DNA of 64,000 bases from Rhodothermales bacterium (GCA_041391505.1 JAWKNW010000003.1:1-64000), one strand, 5' to 3'; positions 17,786 to 25,483 are shown, counted from the first letter of the stretch. The notes: generated by a model from the letters alone, not told the origin. A program made the numbers and translations.

Positions 17786-20071
17786 ATGCTTGCCGCCCCC
17801 CTATCCGGGGCGCTCCCTTCCTTCAGGCACGCCACGTTCGAATCTCCGGTGGATCTTCGAAAATACATTGCTCCCGACCAGGCCGTCTTCCCGGCGTTGC
17901 TGGACCACATCACGGATGTGTGCCTGGCTATCGACACAGAGGGACGGATTCGATTTGCCAACCGGGCCAGCGAGCGGCTCATGCGCCGGCCGCTGGATCA
18001 GCTTGCCGGCTTGCACTTGTTCACGCTGGTGCACGAGGACGATCACGCGGCGATCACCGAACTCCTGACCCAGCTGGCCGAGTCCCCGGAGGACGTGCTC
18101 CACCACACGTTCCGCCTCGCGGTGAACGACGCGACACGCATCCTCGAATCCACCTGGTCCACGGCGCGTCGATCCGATACCGAGATCCTCTTCTTGATGA
18201 ACGCCCACGACGCCACGGAGCGGGTAAGCGCCCAGATGAAGGTCCGGCAGCGGGAGGAGGAGCTGGCGCGGGCCGAACGGGTCGCGCAGCTGGCTACGTG
18301 GGAGCGCAACCTGACGACAAATCAATTCTCGGCGTCGAAACAGTTGCTCGAGATTTACGGGATCTCGCGCGATTCGAACATAGCGTTCAAGGATCTGGCG
18401 CGTTTTGTCCCGCCGGAGGACCTCGCGATGGTCCAGGAATCGATGCACCATGCCCAGCAGTCGCTGGGCTCGATCGCTATCGATCACCGCATCACCCGGA
18501 TGGACGGGCAGGAACGCATCGTGCACATCCGCGGGACGGTGGAGCTGAACGGGAAAGACTTCATCATGTACGGCACCGCACAGGACGTGACGGAGATGCG
18601 CACGATGGAGCGCGCCCTGCGCGCGAGCGAACAGCGGTTCCGGGCCATCTTCGATTCCACGTTCCAGTTCATCGGGCTGATGAAGCCGGACGGGACGCTG
18701 ATCGAAGCCAACGAGACGGCGCTTCGTTTCGCCGGCGTGGAGCGGGAGGACGTGATCGACCGGCCGTTCTGGGATTGCTACTGGTGGTCGATCGGCACGG
18801 CGCAGCAGGAGCGCCTCAAGGAAGCGGTGCGTGTGGCCGCCAGCGGGCGGTTCGTCCGCTACAATACCGAAGTGTACGGCGCCGGGGAACGGCTGACGAC
18901 CATCGACTTCAGCATCAAGCCGATTTTCGGGGCGGACGGGCAGGTCGTCATGCTCATCCCGGAAGGCCGCGACATCACAGATGAGATGGCGGCCCAGCGC
19001 GCGCTCCAGAACAGCGAAGCCCTCTATCGCTCGCTCGTGACGAGCCTGAGCGACGGGGTGTTGCTCATCGACGCCGACGGACAGATCGTGGCCACCAACC
19101 CGAGCGCCGAACGCATGCTCGGGCAGCCCGAGCACGTGCTTATCGGACGCAATGTGCGGGATGACTGGCACGCCGTGCGCGAGGACGGCTCGGCGCTGTC
19201 GCCCGAGGAATACCCCGCGGTCCGCGCGCTCGAGAGCCGCGAGCCGCTCCGCAATCAGGTGATCGGCTTGCAGATGCCCGCCGGCGGCATGCGGTGGGTA
19301 TCGATCAATGCCGAGCCCATCGCCCGGTTCGAGGGCGGGTACGACAATGCCGTGGTGCTCTCGCTGACGGACCTGACGTCGCGCATCCGGCATGAAGAGC
19401 AGCTGCAGCGGTCGCACCGCCGGCTGCGCGAACTCGCCGCCCAGCTGCACTCCGCGCAGGAGGAAGAACGCGCCCGCATCGCCCGCGAGGTGCACGACGT
19501 GCTCGGCCAGGCCATGACGTCGCTCCGCCTCGACATCGTATGGCTGCTCGACCACTATCCCGTCGATGACCCCGCCTTCAGCAAGCGCGCCAACGCCACG
19601 CTGAAACTGGTGGAGGAGACGATCACCACCGTGCGCCGGATCTCCCACGAGCTTCGGCCGGGCGTGCTCGATCACTTCGGCCTGCCGACCGCGATCGAGT
19701 GGCTGTGCGAACAGCACCAGCAGCGGACCGACATCGCGTTCACGACGGTCGACGAAACGGACGGTCTGATCGACGATTTAGACCCCAAGCTCGCTATCGC
19801 ACTGTTTCGTATCTTCCAGGAAGCGCTGAACAACGTCATGAAGCATGCGGATGCCGCCTCCGTGCGGACCCATCTCGAGATCGTCGGCGATTCGCTCCGT
19901 GTCGAGATTGCCGACGACGGGCGCGGTATCACGCCCGACGACATCGAACACGCGACTTCGCTCGGATTGCTGAACATGCGCGAACGTATCCTCCCCTGGA
20001 ACGGCACCATTTCCATCGCCGGCGAACCGGACCAGGGCACCTGCATTACCGTCACCGTCCCACTCCCTTAA
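17786..20071 (+). CDS. Four-PAS, NarL-type sensor histidine kinase
   Basis: A 761-residue kinase without membrane segments, so it is probably a cytoplasmic sensor. Four PAS/PAC units occupy about residues 35-150, 165-280, 285-405 and 410-530. A HisKA_3 dimerisation domain follows (about 555-625) with the phospho-acceptor His570 in ARIAREVHDVLGQ. The HATPase_c domain (about 655-760) has FQEALNNVMKHA as its N box and IADDGRG as its G1 box. The response-regulator gene begins 19 bp downstream, which makes a standard two-component operon. The stimulus is unknown; stacked PAS domains allow redox, light or small-molecule sensing. Divergent from the sulfatase gene. Confidence 0.92.
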   Translation: MLAAPLSGALPSFRHATFESPVDLRKYIAPDQAVFPALLDHITDVCLAIDTEGRIRFANRASERLMRRPLDQLAGLHLFTLVHEDDHAAITELLTQLAESPEDVLHHTFRLAVNDATRILESTWSTARRSDTEILFLMNAHDATERVSAQMKVRQREEELARAERVAQLATWERNLTTNQFSASKQLLEIYGISRDSNIAFKDLARFVPPEDLAMVQESMHHAQQSLGSIAIDHRITRMDGQERIVHIRGTVELNGKDFIMYGTAQDVTEMRTMERALRASEQRFRAIFDSTFQFIGLMKPDGTLIEANETALRFAGVEREDVIDRPFWDCYWWSIGTAQQERLKEAVRVAASGRFVRYNTEVYGAGERLTTIDFSIKPIFGADGQVVMLIPEGRDITDEMAAQRALQNSEALYRSLVTSLSDGVLLIDADGQIVATNPSAERMLGQPEHVLIGRNVRDDWHAVREDGSALSPEEYPAVRALESREPLRNQVIGLQMPAGGMRWVSINAEPIARFEGGYDNAVVLSLTDLTSRIRHEEQLQRSHRRLRELAAQLHSAQEEERARIAREVHDVLGQAMTSLRLDIVWLLDHYPVDDPAFSKRANATLKLVEETITTVRRISHELRPGVLDHFGLPTAIEWLCEQHQQRTDIAFTTVDETDGLIDDLDPKLAIALFRIFQEALNNVMKHADAASVRTHLEIVGDSLRVEIADDGRGITPDDIEHATSLGLLNMRERILPWNGTISIAGEPDQGTCITVTVPLP

Positions 20072-20090
20072 GCCGTCCGCGCACTACCGT

Positions 20091-20723
20091 ATGATTCGCG
20101 TTCTCGTTGCCGACGACCATGCCGTCGTGCGTAGAGGTCTCGTGCAGATCATCTCAGAGACCATGGACATCCAAGTCACCGACCAGGCCGGTTCGGCGGA
20201 TGAGGTGTTCACACTCGTGCGCAGCAAGGCGTATGATGTGCTCGTACTCGACCTGAACCTGGGCGAGGCGAGCGGCCTCGAGGTCTTGAAGCAGATCAAG
20301 GCCGAACTCTCGAACCTGCCCGTGCTGATCCTCAGCGTATATCCCGAGAACCAGTTCGCCGTCCGCACCCTGCGCGCCGGCGCCGCCGGGTATCTCAACA
20401 AGGATAGCGCACCGGAGCAGCTCGTACAGGCGATTCGCCGGGTCTCCGAAAACAAACGGTATGTGAGCCCCGCCGTCGCCGAGGAGCTGCTCTTTCAGCT
20501 GGACTCGGACACCGACGGGCCCCTCCACGAGACCCTGTCGGACCGCGAATTCCAGGTCATGCGCCAGCTGGCGTCCGGAAAAACGGTCAGCGAGATCGCC
20601 GAAAGCCTGGCGCTCAGCGTCAAGACGGTCAGCACCTACCGGTCTCGCGTGCTCGAAAAGATGAACATGAAGAGCAACGCCGAACTGACGCATTACGCCA
20701 TCAAGAACGACCTCATCCTCTAA
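20091..20723 (+). CDS. LuxR/NarL-family response regulator
   Basis: A 210-residue response regulator. The receiver (1-120) has an intact acidic pair (VADDH) and the phospho-acceptor Asp54 in LVLDLNLG; Lys of NKDSA matches the switch lysine. The LuxR helix-turn-helix (about 146-205) reads LSDREFQVMRQLASGKT and then IAESLALSVKTVSTYRSR. It is the likely partner of the upstream kinase (19-bp gap). Its class (NarL, GacA/UvrY) typically binds short inverted repeats, and such repeats (TGTAGG-N6-CCTACA) occur just downstream and across the next 5 kb. That link is inferred from position and motif similarity. Confidence 0.93.
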   Translation: MIRVLVADDHAVVRRGLVQIISETMDIQVTDQAGSADEVFTLVRSKAYDVLVLDLNLGEASGLEVLKQIKAELSNLPVLILSVYPENQFAVRTLRAGAAGYLNKDSAPEQLVQAIRRVSENKRYVSPAVAEELLFQLDSDTDGPLHETLSDREFQVMRQLASGKTVSEIAESLALSVKTVSTYRSRVLEKMNMKSNAELTHYAIKNDLIL

Positions 20724-20739
20724 CGGATGGGCACGCGGT

Positions 20740-20757
20740 TGTAGGAATCATCCTACG
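20740..20757. promoter_or_regulatory. Candidate LuxR-type regulator box, copy a (TGTAGG-AATCAT-CCTACG)
   Basis: A near-perfect inverted repeat with 6-bp half-sites and a 6-bp spacer, with its centre about 155 bp upstream of the single-domain receiver gene at 20904. It matches the repeats at 23215, 23775, 24892 and 25653. Confidence 0.65.
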
Positions 20758-20903
20758 CCGGATTTCCCCATCGTCCGATTGGTACGACGGGCGTTATCCC
20801 CCATCTTGGTACCGGAAGCCAGAAAACCGACCGGCGAAGCGATTCTCCCTTCTCTGCCCCACCCGCCCTTCGCTCCCTGGCACTCGCCGTTTGTATCGTT
20901 TAT

Positions 20904-21308
20904 TTGCAACGTACCATGGACCGACCTGACACCCTGGAGGTATTGATCGCAGACGACTCGGAGGATCTCAGACAACGCGTCCGCCGGCTCCTCGCCGGGC
21001 TTGATGGCGTCGAGATACGCGGAGAGGCGACCGACGCCGAAGAAGCGATCACGCTCGCCGCGCACCACCCGTTCGACGTAGCCATTCTCGATATCCAGAT
21101 GCCCGGCAGCGGCATCCGCGCGCTCAAACATCTCCGCCGAGACCATCCGTCCCTCCGGATCGTGATGCTCACCAACCACGCCGACGCGTTCTACTACCGG
21201 ATCTGCATGCGCGCCGGCGCCGACTTCTTTCTGGATAAATCGATGGAGTTCGACCGGCTCCCGCACGTGTTTCAGCGGATCAAAACCGGCAACGCCCTGG
21301 CGGTATGA
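20904..21308 (+). CDS. Single-domain response regulator (CheY-like receiver), paralogue 1
   Basis: A 134-residue protein consisting only of a receiver domain. The acidic pair is in LIADDSED, the phospho-acceptor is Asp63 in VAILDIQMPGSG, and the Thr and switch Lys are in MLTNHAD and FFLDKSMEFD. There is no output domain, so it should act as a phosphate sink or by protein contact. It is closely similar to the receiver encoded at 22814-23196, including the unusual FLDKSMEFD block. A TGTAGG-type box lies about 155 bp upstream, which suggests control by the neighbouring two-component system. Confidence 0.88.
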   Translation: MQRTMDRPDTLEVLIADDSEDLRQRVRRLLAGLDGVEIRGEATDAEEAITLAAHHPFDVAILDIQMPGSGIRALKHLRRDHPSLRIVMLTNHADAFYYRICMRAGADFFLDKSMEFDRLPHVFQRIKTGNALAV

Positions 21309-21621
21309 CGCCGCCCCGAACCATCGCCTGAAGGCCCGCGCACCGGCTGACGCATCGCGGGGGGATGCCGTTTCCGATCGGCCGCGCAAGGTCGTGAGCT
21401 TTTCTCAGACCGCTCCCCGTCGCGCTCAACGTTCACGCAGCCTTTTCACCATCCGAACATCCGAAGGGTCGCCTGTGCGGCCCTTCGCCGTTTCCGGTCC
21501 ACCCTCTCTCGATCCGGGCCGGCGTGTAGGACAGCGTTGGACACGAGGCCACACGGAAGTCTGACGGGCATCGCCGGCAAGCGCCTAGGTGGGTTCGACA
21601 CGGATTTCAAGAAATTGAGGC
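21309..21621. other. Intergenic region before csbD-like gene
   Basis: No gene is apparent. It contains a weak hairpin (CGAAGGG...CCCTTCG, 21462-21487) and one TGTAGG half-site at 21535-21540 whose partner half is degenerate (TTGGAC). Confidence 0.45.
21535..21552. promoter_or_regulatory. Degenerate half-site of the TGTAGG box
   Basis: TGTAGG followed by ACAGCG and TTGGAC. Only the first half matches the TGTAGG-N6-CCTACA pattern, and it sits about 78 bp from the csbD-like start, closer than the other copies. Confidence 0.25.
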
Positions 21622-21891
21622 ATGTTCAACAACGAAAACCAGACCACAGATAAAGACATGAAAACGCACGAAAATAAAACGCCCGTCATGCAGCAGGTTG
21701 AAGGTAACTGGAAGCAGTTCATCGGCCAGATCAAGGAAAAATGGGGTGACATCACGAACGACGACCTCGACAAATTCCAGGGCCAGATGGACCAGCTGGA
21801 AGGGTACCTCGAAGAACGGACCGGCGAGTCGCGCGCCGCGGTGAAGCGCCAGATCGGCGAAATCGCGAGCCGGCTCAAGAAGGCCATCTGA
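21622..21891 (+). CDS. CsbD family stress protein
   Basis: An 89-residue hydrophilic protein. From about residue 24 it shows the CsbD pattern VEGNWKQFIGQIKEKWGDIT followed by DDLDKFQGQMDQLEGYLEER. CsbD/YjbJ-type proteins are abundant general-stress proteins of unknown mechanism. Met13 (21658) is an alternative start closer to the family length of 60-70 residues. It lies 61 bp upstream of the coiled-coil lipoprotein gene and is probably cotranscribed with it. Confidence 0.88.
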   Translation: MFNNENQTTDKDMKTHENKTPVMQQVEGNWKQFIGQIKEKWGDITNDDLDKFQGQMDQLEGYLEERTGESRAAVKRQIGEIASRLKKAI

Positions 21892-21952
21892 CCGCCGCCC
21901 CCGCGACGCTCAACCGTCTCAGGACGGACCGTTCAATCAACCGATACCCATC

Positions 21953-22642
21953 ATGAAAGGAATCACACTTTATGTTACCCTCGCTCTCGCCGGCGTCACG
22001 TTCGTGGGATGCCAGCAGCAGCCTGACCAGGCGGACGCTGTTGAAAACCCGCAGATCGAGCGCATACAGGAAAACTTTCAGTCATCGCTCGACCGGATCG
22101 ACAATCGGCTAGACGACCTCGAGGACCGACTCGCCGACACCGGCTCCGACATGCGCACCGAATGGTACGAAGCCATTGCGGAACTCCGAGAGGAGCGCAT
22201 GGAGCTCTCTATGGAGTTGAGCGAATGGAAGGAAGCCAGCGCGACCGAATTGGAGGAAGCGCAGGAAGAAATGGACCATCGCCTCGCCGAGTTGAATGAA
22301 AAGATCGATGAGGCTCGCCTCTTTACGATCGACAAACGCGAGGACTTCACCCGCGCCGCCGAGGAGCAGATCGCCAAGATCGACGCCCGCATCAAAACGT
22401 TGCAGGTTAAACTCGAAGAAGCCGGCGACGAAACCCGCGAGCATTATGCGGATGCCATCGCCGAGCTGAAGGAGCTGCGCCAGGACATTGCTGAGAACTG
22501 GTCCGAACTCGAAGCATCGACCGAGCAGCAGTTCAACGAATTGCGCACCGAGCTCGCCGACGCCGTAACCCAGCTCGACCGGAAGGTCGACGAAGTCACG
22601 GACGACATCGACATGAAGCTCGACGATCAGCACGGTGGCTGA
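21953..22642 (+). CDS. Coiled-coil lipoprotein
   Basis: A 229-residue protein with a lipoprotein signal peptide ending GVTFVGC (Cys20). The rest, residues about 30-229, is almost entirely charged heptad coiled coil with repeating units such as YEAIAELREER and YADAIAELKELR, roughly 75-100 residues apart. It is expected to be anchored in the envelope, perhaps as a spacer or scaffold; no enzymatic motif is present. I do not recognise a named family beyond general similarity to stress-associated coiled-coil proteins that accompany CsbD genes. A terminator at 22665-22710 closes the transcript. Confidence 0.75.
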   Translation: MKGITLYVTLALAGVTFVGCQQQPDQADAVENPQIERIQENFQSSLDRIDNRLDDLEDRLADTGSDMRTEWYEAIAELREERMELSMELSEWKEASATELEEAQEEMDHRLAELNEKIDEARLFTIDKREDFTRAAEEQIAKIDARIKTLQVKLEEAGDETREHYADAIAELKELRQDIAENWSELEASTEQQFNELRTELADAVTQLDRKVDEVTDDIDMKLDDQHGG

Positions 22643-22664
22643 TCCGACTCGCACGTGTCATGAA

Positions 22665-22710
22665 CCGAGGCGGCGACCGCACCGAGTGCGGTCGCCTCGG
22701 CGTTTATTTT
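22665..22710 (+). terminator. Rho-independent terminator after coiled-coil lipoprotein
   Basis: CCGAGGC...GACCGCA pairs with TGCGGTCGCCTCGG (a 14-bp stem with a 3-nt bulge) and is followed by CGTTTATTTT. It ends the csbD-like/lipoprotein transcript. Confidence 0.8.
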
Positions 22711-22813
22711 CGAACGCAACACATCGATATCCGCGCAAAAACACCGCAGAACCAAGTGCTTTGCGAACCCGTGTTTCATGAAACATTGCCGCACCGGTAT
22801 CCACACCCAACCC

Positions 22814-23196
22814 ATGCCCGATCCAGAGCAGATCGTTGTTCTGATCGCCGACGATTCCGATCCCTACGGAATCGCCTGCGTCGGCTTCTGGAATCCCTCG
22901 ACTTCGCCGTGGTGCGTGGCGAAACCATCTCGGCCGATGGCGTCATCCAGCTCATCGATTCTGACGACCACTTTGATGTGGCGATCCTCGATATCCAGAT
23001 GCCGGGCAGCGGCATCAAGGCCCTGAAACACATCCGCCAGCATCATCCCGCGGTCAAGGTCGTCATCCTCACCAACCACGCGGACCCCTTCTACTACAAA
23101 GTCTGCATGCAGGCCGGCGCGACCTGTTTCCTCGACAAGTCGATGGAATTCGACCAGCTCCCGGGCGTTCTCAAGGCCCTCTCCACCGACAGCTAA
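22814..23196 (+). pseudogene. Single-domain response regulator, paralogue 2, frameshifted in this sequence
   Basis: The reading frame opens at ATG 22814 (MPDPEQIVVLIADDSD) and then breaks at the CCC run at 22862-22864. From there a different frame continues with LRNRLRRLLESLDF and on to VAILDIQMPGSG, LTNHADPFYY and FLDKSMEFDQLPG. Adding a single C to the run restores one continuous receiver of about 127 residues that aligns end to end with the protein at 20904. All phosphorylation residues are intact outside the break. The shift is therefore either a sequencing undercall or a very recent mutation. It has no DNA-binding domain. No full TGTAGG box is present directly upstream. Confidence 0.8.
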
Positions 23197-23214
23197 CCCT
23201 CTACCCTCCTTTCT

Positions 23215-23232
23215 TGTAGGACAAGTCCTACA
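23215..23232. promoter_or_regulatory. Candidate LuxR-type regulator box, copy b (TGTAGG-ACAAGT-CCTACA)
   Basis: A perfect inverted repeat whose dyad extends inward to TGTAGGAC/GTCCTACA. Its centre is about 144 bp upstream of the small membrane protein gene at 23368. Confidence 0.72.
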
Positions 23233-23367
23233 ACGCATCCTCCCTCCCGCTGACACCCGACGGCAGCGCGGACCGATATCTTTCGGATCGTCATTTCAAG
23301 ACCTTGTATACGCACCGTCCGACGGCCACAAGCCGTCTCTCTCTAATCTGACGAAGCGTAGTGACCC

Positions 23368-23625
23368 ATGCAAGGTCTTTGGATTCTTACCGGAATGATG
23401 GTGGGCGTTGGCGCATACCTCCTCGCATCGCCGCATTCCTTCAGGCAGTTTTTTGTTTTTCTGTTGATCGGCACGATCGGAGCGCTGACAGGTGGCTTCG
23501 TGAGTGCTGCGGTTGATCCGGGCTCCGTGACTGATGTGCGGCTGATCAGCAGTTTTTGCGCCATGATCAGCGCCATGATCTTCCTGTTTGGCTATGCCGA
23601 ACTCGAAGTGCCGACCGGAACGTGA
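23368..23625 (+). CDS. Small membrane protein, GlsB/YeaQ/YmgE-like
   Basis: An 85-residue protein with three predicted membrane helices (about 3-20, 25-47 and 58-77). The glycine pattern FFVFLLIGTIGALTGGF resembles the second half of the GlsB/YeaQ/YmgE (transglycosylase-associated) family, small stress-induced inner-membrane proteins. The match is by pattern only. A perfect TGTAGG box lies upstream and a strong terminator (23715-23750) downstream, so it is probably a monocistronic stress gene. Confidence 0.7.
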   Translation: MQGLWILTGMMVGVGAYLLASPHSFRQFFVFLLIGTIGALTGGFVSAAVDPGSVTDVRLISSFCAMISAMIFLFGYAELEVPTGT

Positions 23626-23714
23626 GCACGTGATTTCCAACATAATCTCGGTCGAATAGCAACCGTCATCGTATGCACGCGCGATGACCTGGCCTCCACG
23701 CTATTCGGCAGGGT

Positions 23715-23750
23715 AAAGGCGAACGCGCTCGCGTTCGCCTTTTCTTTTTT
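23715..23750 (+). terminator. Rho-independent terminator
   Basis: AAAGGCGAACGCG pairs with CGCGTTCGCCTTT (13-bp perfect stem) and runs into T3-C-T7. It closes the GlsB/YeaQ-like gene. Confidence 0.93.
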
Positions 23751-23774
23751 TGCCTGCCGTAGCGAGCGCTTATT

Positions 23775-23792
23775 TGTAAGACCAGACCTACA
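23775..23792. promoter_or_regulatory. Candidate LuxR-type regulator box, copy c (TGTAAG-ACCAGA-CCTACA)
   Basis: An inverted repeat with one mismatch. Its left half TGTAAG is identical to the half-site of the known GacA/UvrY box. Its centre is about 156 bp upstream of the gene at 23940. Confidence 0.6.
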
Positions 23793-23939
23793 TGCATTCA
23801 GGAACAGGGCTGACCCTCCGCGCCATGGAAGACCGACAAGATCCGGCGTCGCCCGACTACCGGGAGGAGCCCACGGCGACTGTAGTTTCGGAAGTACCAG
23901 GCTTGTTTCCGAATCGAGTGTCTTTTGGAGGTACACAGT

Positions 23940-24242
23940 ATGTTATTCGGTGCGCTTATCGCTTTCGTTCTCGCGCTGGTCGCCCTGTCGACCGGGCATC
24001 TTCTTCTGGCCATCGCGGCGTTGATCGGCTCCGTGGGCTCGCTCATCTTTTTCGTGCGCTCCTTCATCGGCATCTTCCTGCAGAGCAAGAGTGCGATCGC
24101 CTATCGAACGCATTTCCGGCTGATCGTCCGTTCCGGGCGCCGGCGGATTCGCTCACAGGGCCTGCGCCAGGCGCAGAGCGCGCGAAGCCTGGCCGGCCTG
24201 GATCACGAACTGGCGCGGCGCGCGGATATCACCTGGAACTGA
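23940..24242 (+). CDS. Small two-helix membrane protein of unknown function
   Basis: A 100-residue protein starting at ATG 23940, chosen because a strong Shine-Dalgarno GGAGGT sits at 23927-23932. Two membrane helices (about 2-20 and 23-45) are followed by a basic cytoplasmic tail rich in Arg and Gln. I do not recognise a family. Its size, its upstream TGTAAG/CCTACA box and its position among CsbD, GlsB-like, DUF1328 and DUF3309 genes suggest an envelope-stress role. Two hairpins downstream end the transcript. Confidence 0.72.
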   Translation: MLFGALIAFVLALVALSTGHLLLAIAALIGSVGSLIFFVRSFIGIFLQSKSAIAYRTHFRLIVRSGRRRIRSQGLRQAQSARSLAGLDHELARRADITWN

Positions 24243-24271
24243 GCACCCGGCGCCGGCCTGCCGGCGCATCC

Positions 24272-24313
24272 GCGGGGCCCTCTCCATCTTGAGGAGGTGG
24301 CCCCGCTGTTTTA
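24272..24313 (+). terminator. Probable terminator
   Basis: GCGGGGCC (24272-24279) pairs with GGCCCCGC (24299-24306), followed by TGTTTTA. It is the first hairpin after the gene at 23940. Confidence 0.6.
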
Positions 24314-24348
24314 GTCCACCCCGGCGGTGGCCTTCTTCTCCTGCAAGC

Positions 24349-24398
24349 AACAAAGCCCTCGTCTGGCGGCCACGCCGGCTCGAGGGCTTTGTTTGTTT
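24349..24398. terminator. Rho-independent terminator
   Basis: AACAAAGCCCTCG (24349-24361) pairs with CGAGGGCTTTGTT (24381-24393), with a GC-rich loop and TGTTTGT after it. The stem is symmetrical, so it may work on both strands. Confidence 0.75.
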
Positions 24399-24495
24399 GT
24401 CGAGGTGCGGTCTGGGCCGGTGCGCGCACGGTCGCGGCCAGGGGCCAGACAGGAGGCCACGCAACGAGCCTCACCGGGGGCCGCGCAGGAGGGCC

Positions 24496-24535
24496 AAAAA
24501 GAAAACACATTCACCCTGCGGGAGTGAATGTGTTT
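24496..24535 (-). terminator. Rho-independent terminator of the DUF1328 gene
   Basis: AAACACATTCAC (24503-24514) pairs perfectly with 24524-24535. On the minus strand the stem is followed by TCTTTTTGG, placing it 62 bp after the DUF1328 stop codon. Confidence 0.8.
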
Positions 24536-24596
24536 GCAATCTCCGGCTCTGGCTCCCGGGACGCGGGCCTCAGGCCCGGACGTGCGCCGGGCGCAC

Positions 24597-24741
24597 TCAG
24601 AACAGGAAGGCCACTACGGCCAATACGATCAGCAGCACGCGGGCCACAATAAAGGGCCGGCGCGCTACGGCGACGCCGCCGAAGCCAAAAATCCAGCAAC
24701 AATCGCGATAATCAGAAAAAACAGATGGCTAGCGATAACAT
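24597..24741 (-). pseudogene. DUF1328 (YtjA-like) small membrane protein, double frameshift in this sequence
   Basis: ATG at 24741 follows a strong GGAGG ribosome-binding site. The translation begins MLSLAICFF and then breaks at a T6 run (A6 at 24716-24721 on the plus strand). The next frame reads LIIAIVAGF and breaks at a T5 run (24687-24691). The third reads GFGGVAVARRPF and then VARVLLIVLAVVAFLF to a stop. Adding one T to each run gives a continuous 48-residue protein with the DUF1328 signature LIIAIVAGFFGFGGVA. Both defects are single-base homopolymer losses, so the gene is probably intact in the organism. A perfect TGTAGG box lies about 160 bp upstream and a terminator downstream. Confidence 0.75.
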
Positions 24742-24891
24742 AACTATCCTCCGTTGAATGATGTCTTCTGACTGCGGGCGATCGCGCGGGTTGGAAACGC
24801 GATCGCCCATCCTTCTAGTAACCTACGCCGCCTGCCATTGGGGTCACGTAGGCCGTCATCCATTCTTGCGTCGGACGAAAATGAGTCCGGC

Positions 24892-24909
24892 TGTAGGCTC
24901 AATCCTACA
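24892..24909. promoter_or_regulatory. Candidate LuxR-type regulator box, copy d (TGTAGG-CTCAAT-CCTACA)
   Basis: A perfect inverted repeat, extended to CTGTAGG/CCTACAG, with its centre about 160 bp upstream of the minus-strand DUF1328 start at 24741. Confidence 0.72.
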
Positions 24910-24932
24910 GCGGGTTCGGCGCGAAGCGCGGA

Positions 24933-24969
24933 TAAAAAAAGGGGATATCCCCCACCAGAGATATCCCCT
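24933..24969 (-). terminator. Rho-independent terminator of the DUF3309 transcript
   Basis: On the minus strand AGGGGATAT pairs with ATATCCCCT and is followed by T7. It lies about 75 bp after the DUF3309 stop codon. Confidence 0.85.
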
Positions 24970-25044
24970 CGGATGCCCTCGATCCGCCTGTCGAGACCGG
25001 ATCGGGGCTGCCGGCCGCATGCCGAGGTGCGGCCGAACTTTCAG

Positions 25045-25200
25045 TTACAGGTAGCCGAGCAACGCCAGCACGACGATGACGACGAGGAGCAAGCCGAGAC
25101 CGCCGCTCGGTCCATAGCCCCAGCTGCGGCTGTGCCGCCAGGTCGGCAGCGCGCCTACGAGCAGCAACAACAGGATGACCAGAAGGATGGTGCTTGTCAT
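25045..25200 (-). CDS. DUF3309 family small membrane protein
   Basis: A 51-residue protein. The conserved DUF3309 features are all present: the N-terminal helix TILLVILLLLLVGALPTW, the central SRSWGYGPSGGLG, and a second helix LLLVVIVVLALLGYL. The start at 25200 is supported by the ribosome-binding site AGAGGT 7 nt upstream. Family members are two-helix envelope proteins of unknown function found near stress genes. It lies 61 bp downstream of the small membrane-protein gene at 25262-25483 and probably shares its promoter. Confidence 0.9.
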   Translation of the reverse strand: MTSTILLVILLLLLVGALPTWRHSRSWGYGPSGGLGLLLVVIVVLALLGYL

Positions 25201-25261
25201 GATATACCTCTTTTTTCGCTGATCCGATTTTTATCCGTGCGCATTAAAGCGACGGCTCAAC

Positions 25262-25483
25262 TCAGGCCTTGCGACTTCCGGCCAGTATCACGACCACACC
25301 TGTCGCCAGCAGAATGGCGCCAGCGACCGGGGGAAGCGGAATCGTGTGCTCCTTCTGCGCCTCGATTTCGAGCTTCCCGAGATCGAGTACCTTCTCCTCC
25401 GTCATATAGGAAACCCCGCCATAAACGAGGCCTATGCCCCCGAGCACGATGAGCAAGAGCCCGATGAGTGTCATCCGTTTCAT
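25262..25483 (-). CDS. Small two-helix membrane protein (DUF3185-like)
   Basis: A 73-residue protein with helices at about 4-24 and 50-69, joined by a charged extracytoplasmic loop TEEKVLDLGKLEIEAQKEH. The pattern GIGLVYGGVSYMTEEK and the IPLPPVAGAILLATGVVVIL helix match a widespread family of short bacterial membrane proteins that I associate with DUF3185; I am not certain of the family number. It is probably the first gene of a two-gene operon with the DUF3309 gene. A TGTAGG/CTTACT box lies about 178 bp upstream. Confidence 0.75.
   Translation of the reverse strand: MKRMTLIGLLLIVLGGIGLVYGGVSYMTEEKVLDLGKLEIEAQKEHTIPLPPVAGAILLATGVVVILAGSRKA

Larger units (their letters stand above)
23626..23939. 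other. Intergenic region with terminator and regulatory box
   Basis: Contains the terminator at 23715-23750 and the TGTAAG/CCTACA box at 23775-23792, then the ribosome-binding site of the next gene. I see no gene in it. Confidence 0.6.
24243..24596. other. Terminator-rich intergenic region
   Basis: Between two convergent small genes. It holds three hairpins (24272-24313, 24349-24398 and 24496-24535) and no coding frame that I can support. Confidence 0.6.
24742..25044. other. Intergenic region with regulatory box and terminator
   Basis: Contains the promoter side of the DUF1328 gene with its TGTAGG box (24892-24909) and the minus-strand terminator of the DUF3309 gene (24933-24969). No further gene is seen. 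Confidence 0.6.

Noticed and set aside
22772..22785. Perfect palindrome TGTTTCATGAAACA upstream of the frameshifted receiver
   Set aside because: It is a single copy, and I found no second occurrence near related genes, so an operator call is not justified.
24838..25452. Plus-strand open frame of about 200 codons over the small-gene region
   Set aside because: It covers the DUF3309 gene, a terminator and a regulatory box on the other strand and has no recognisable content.
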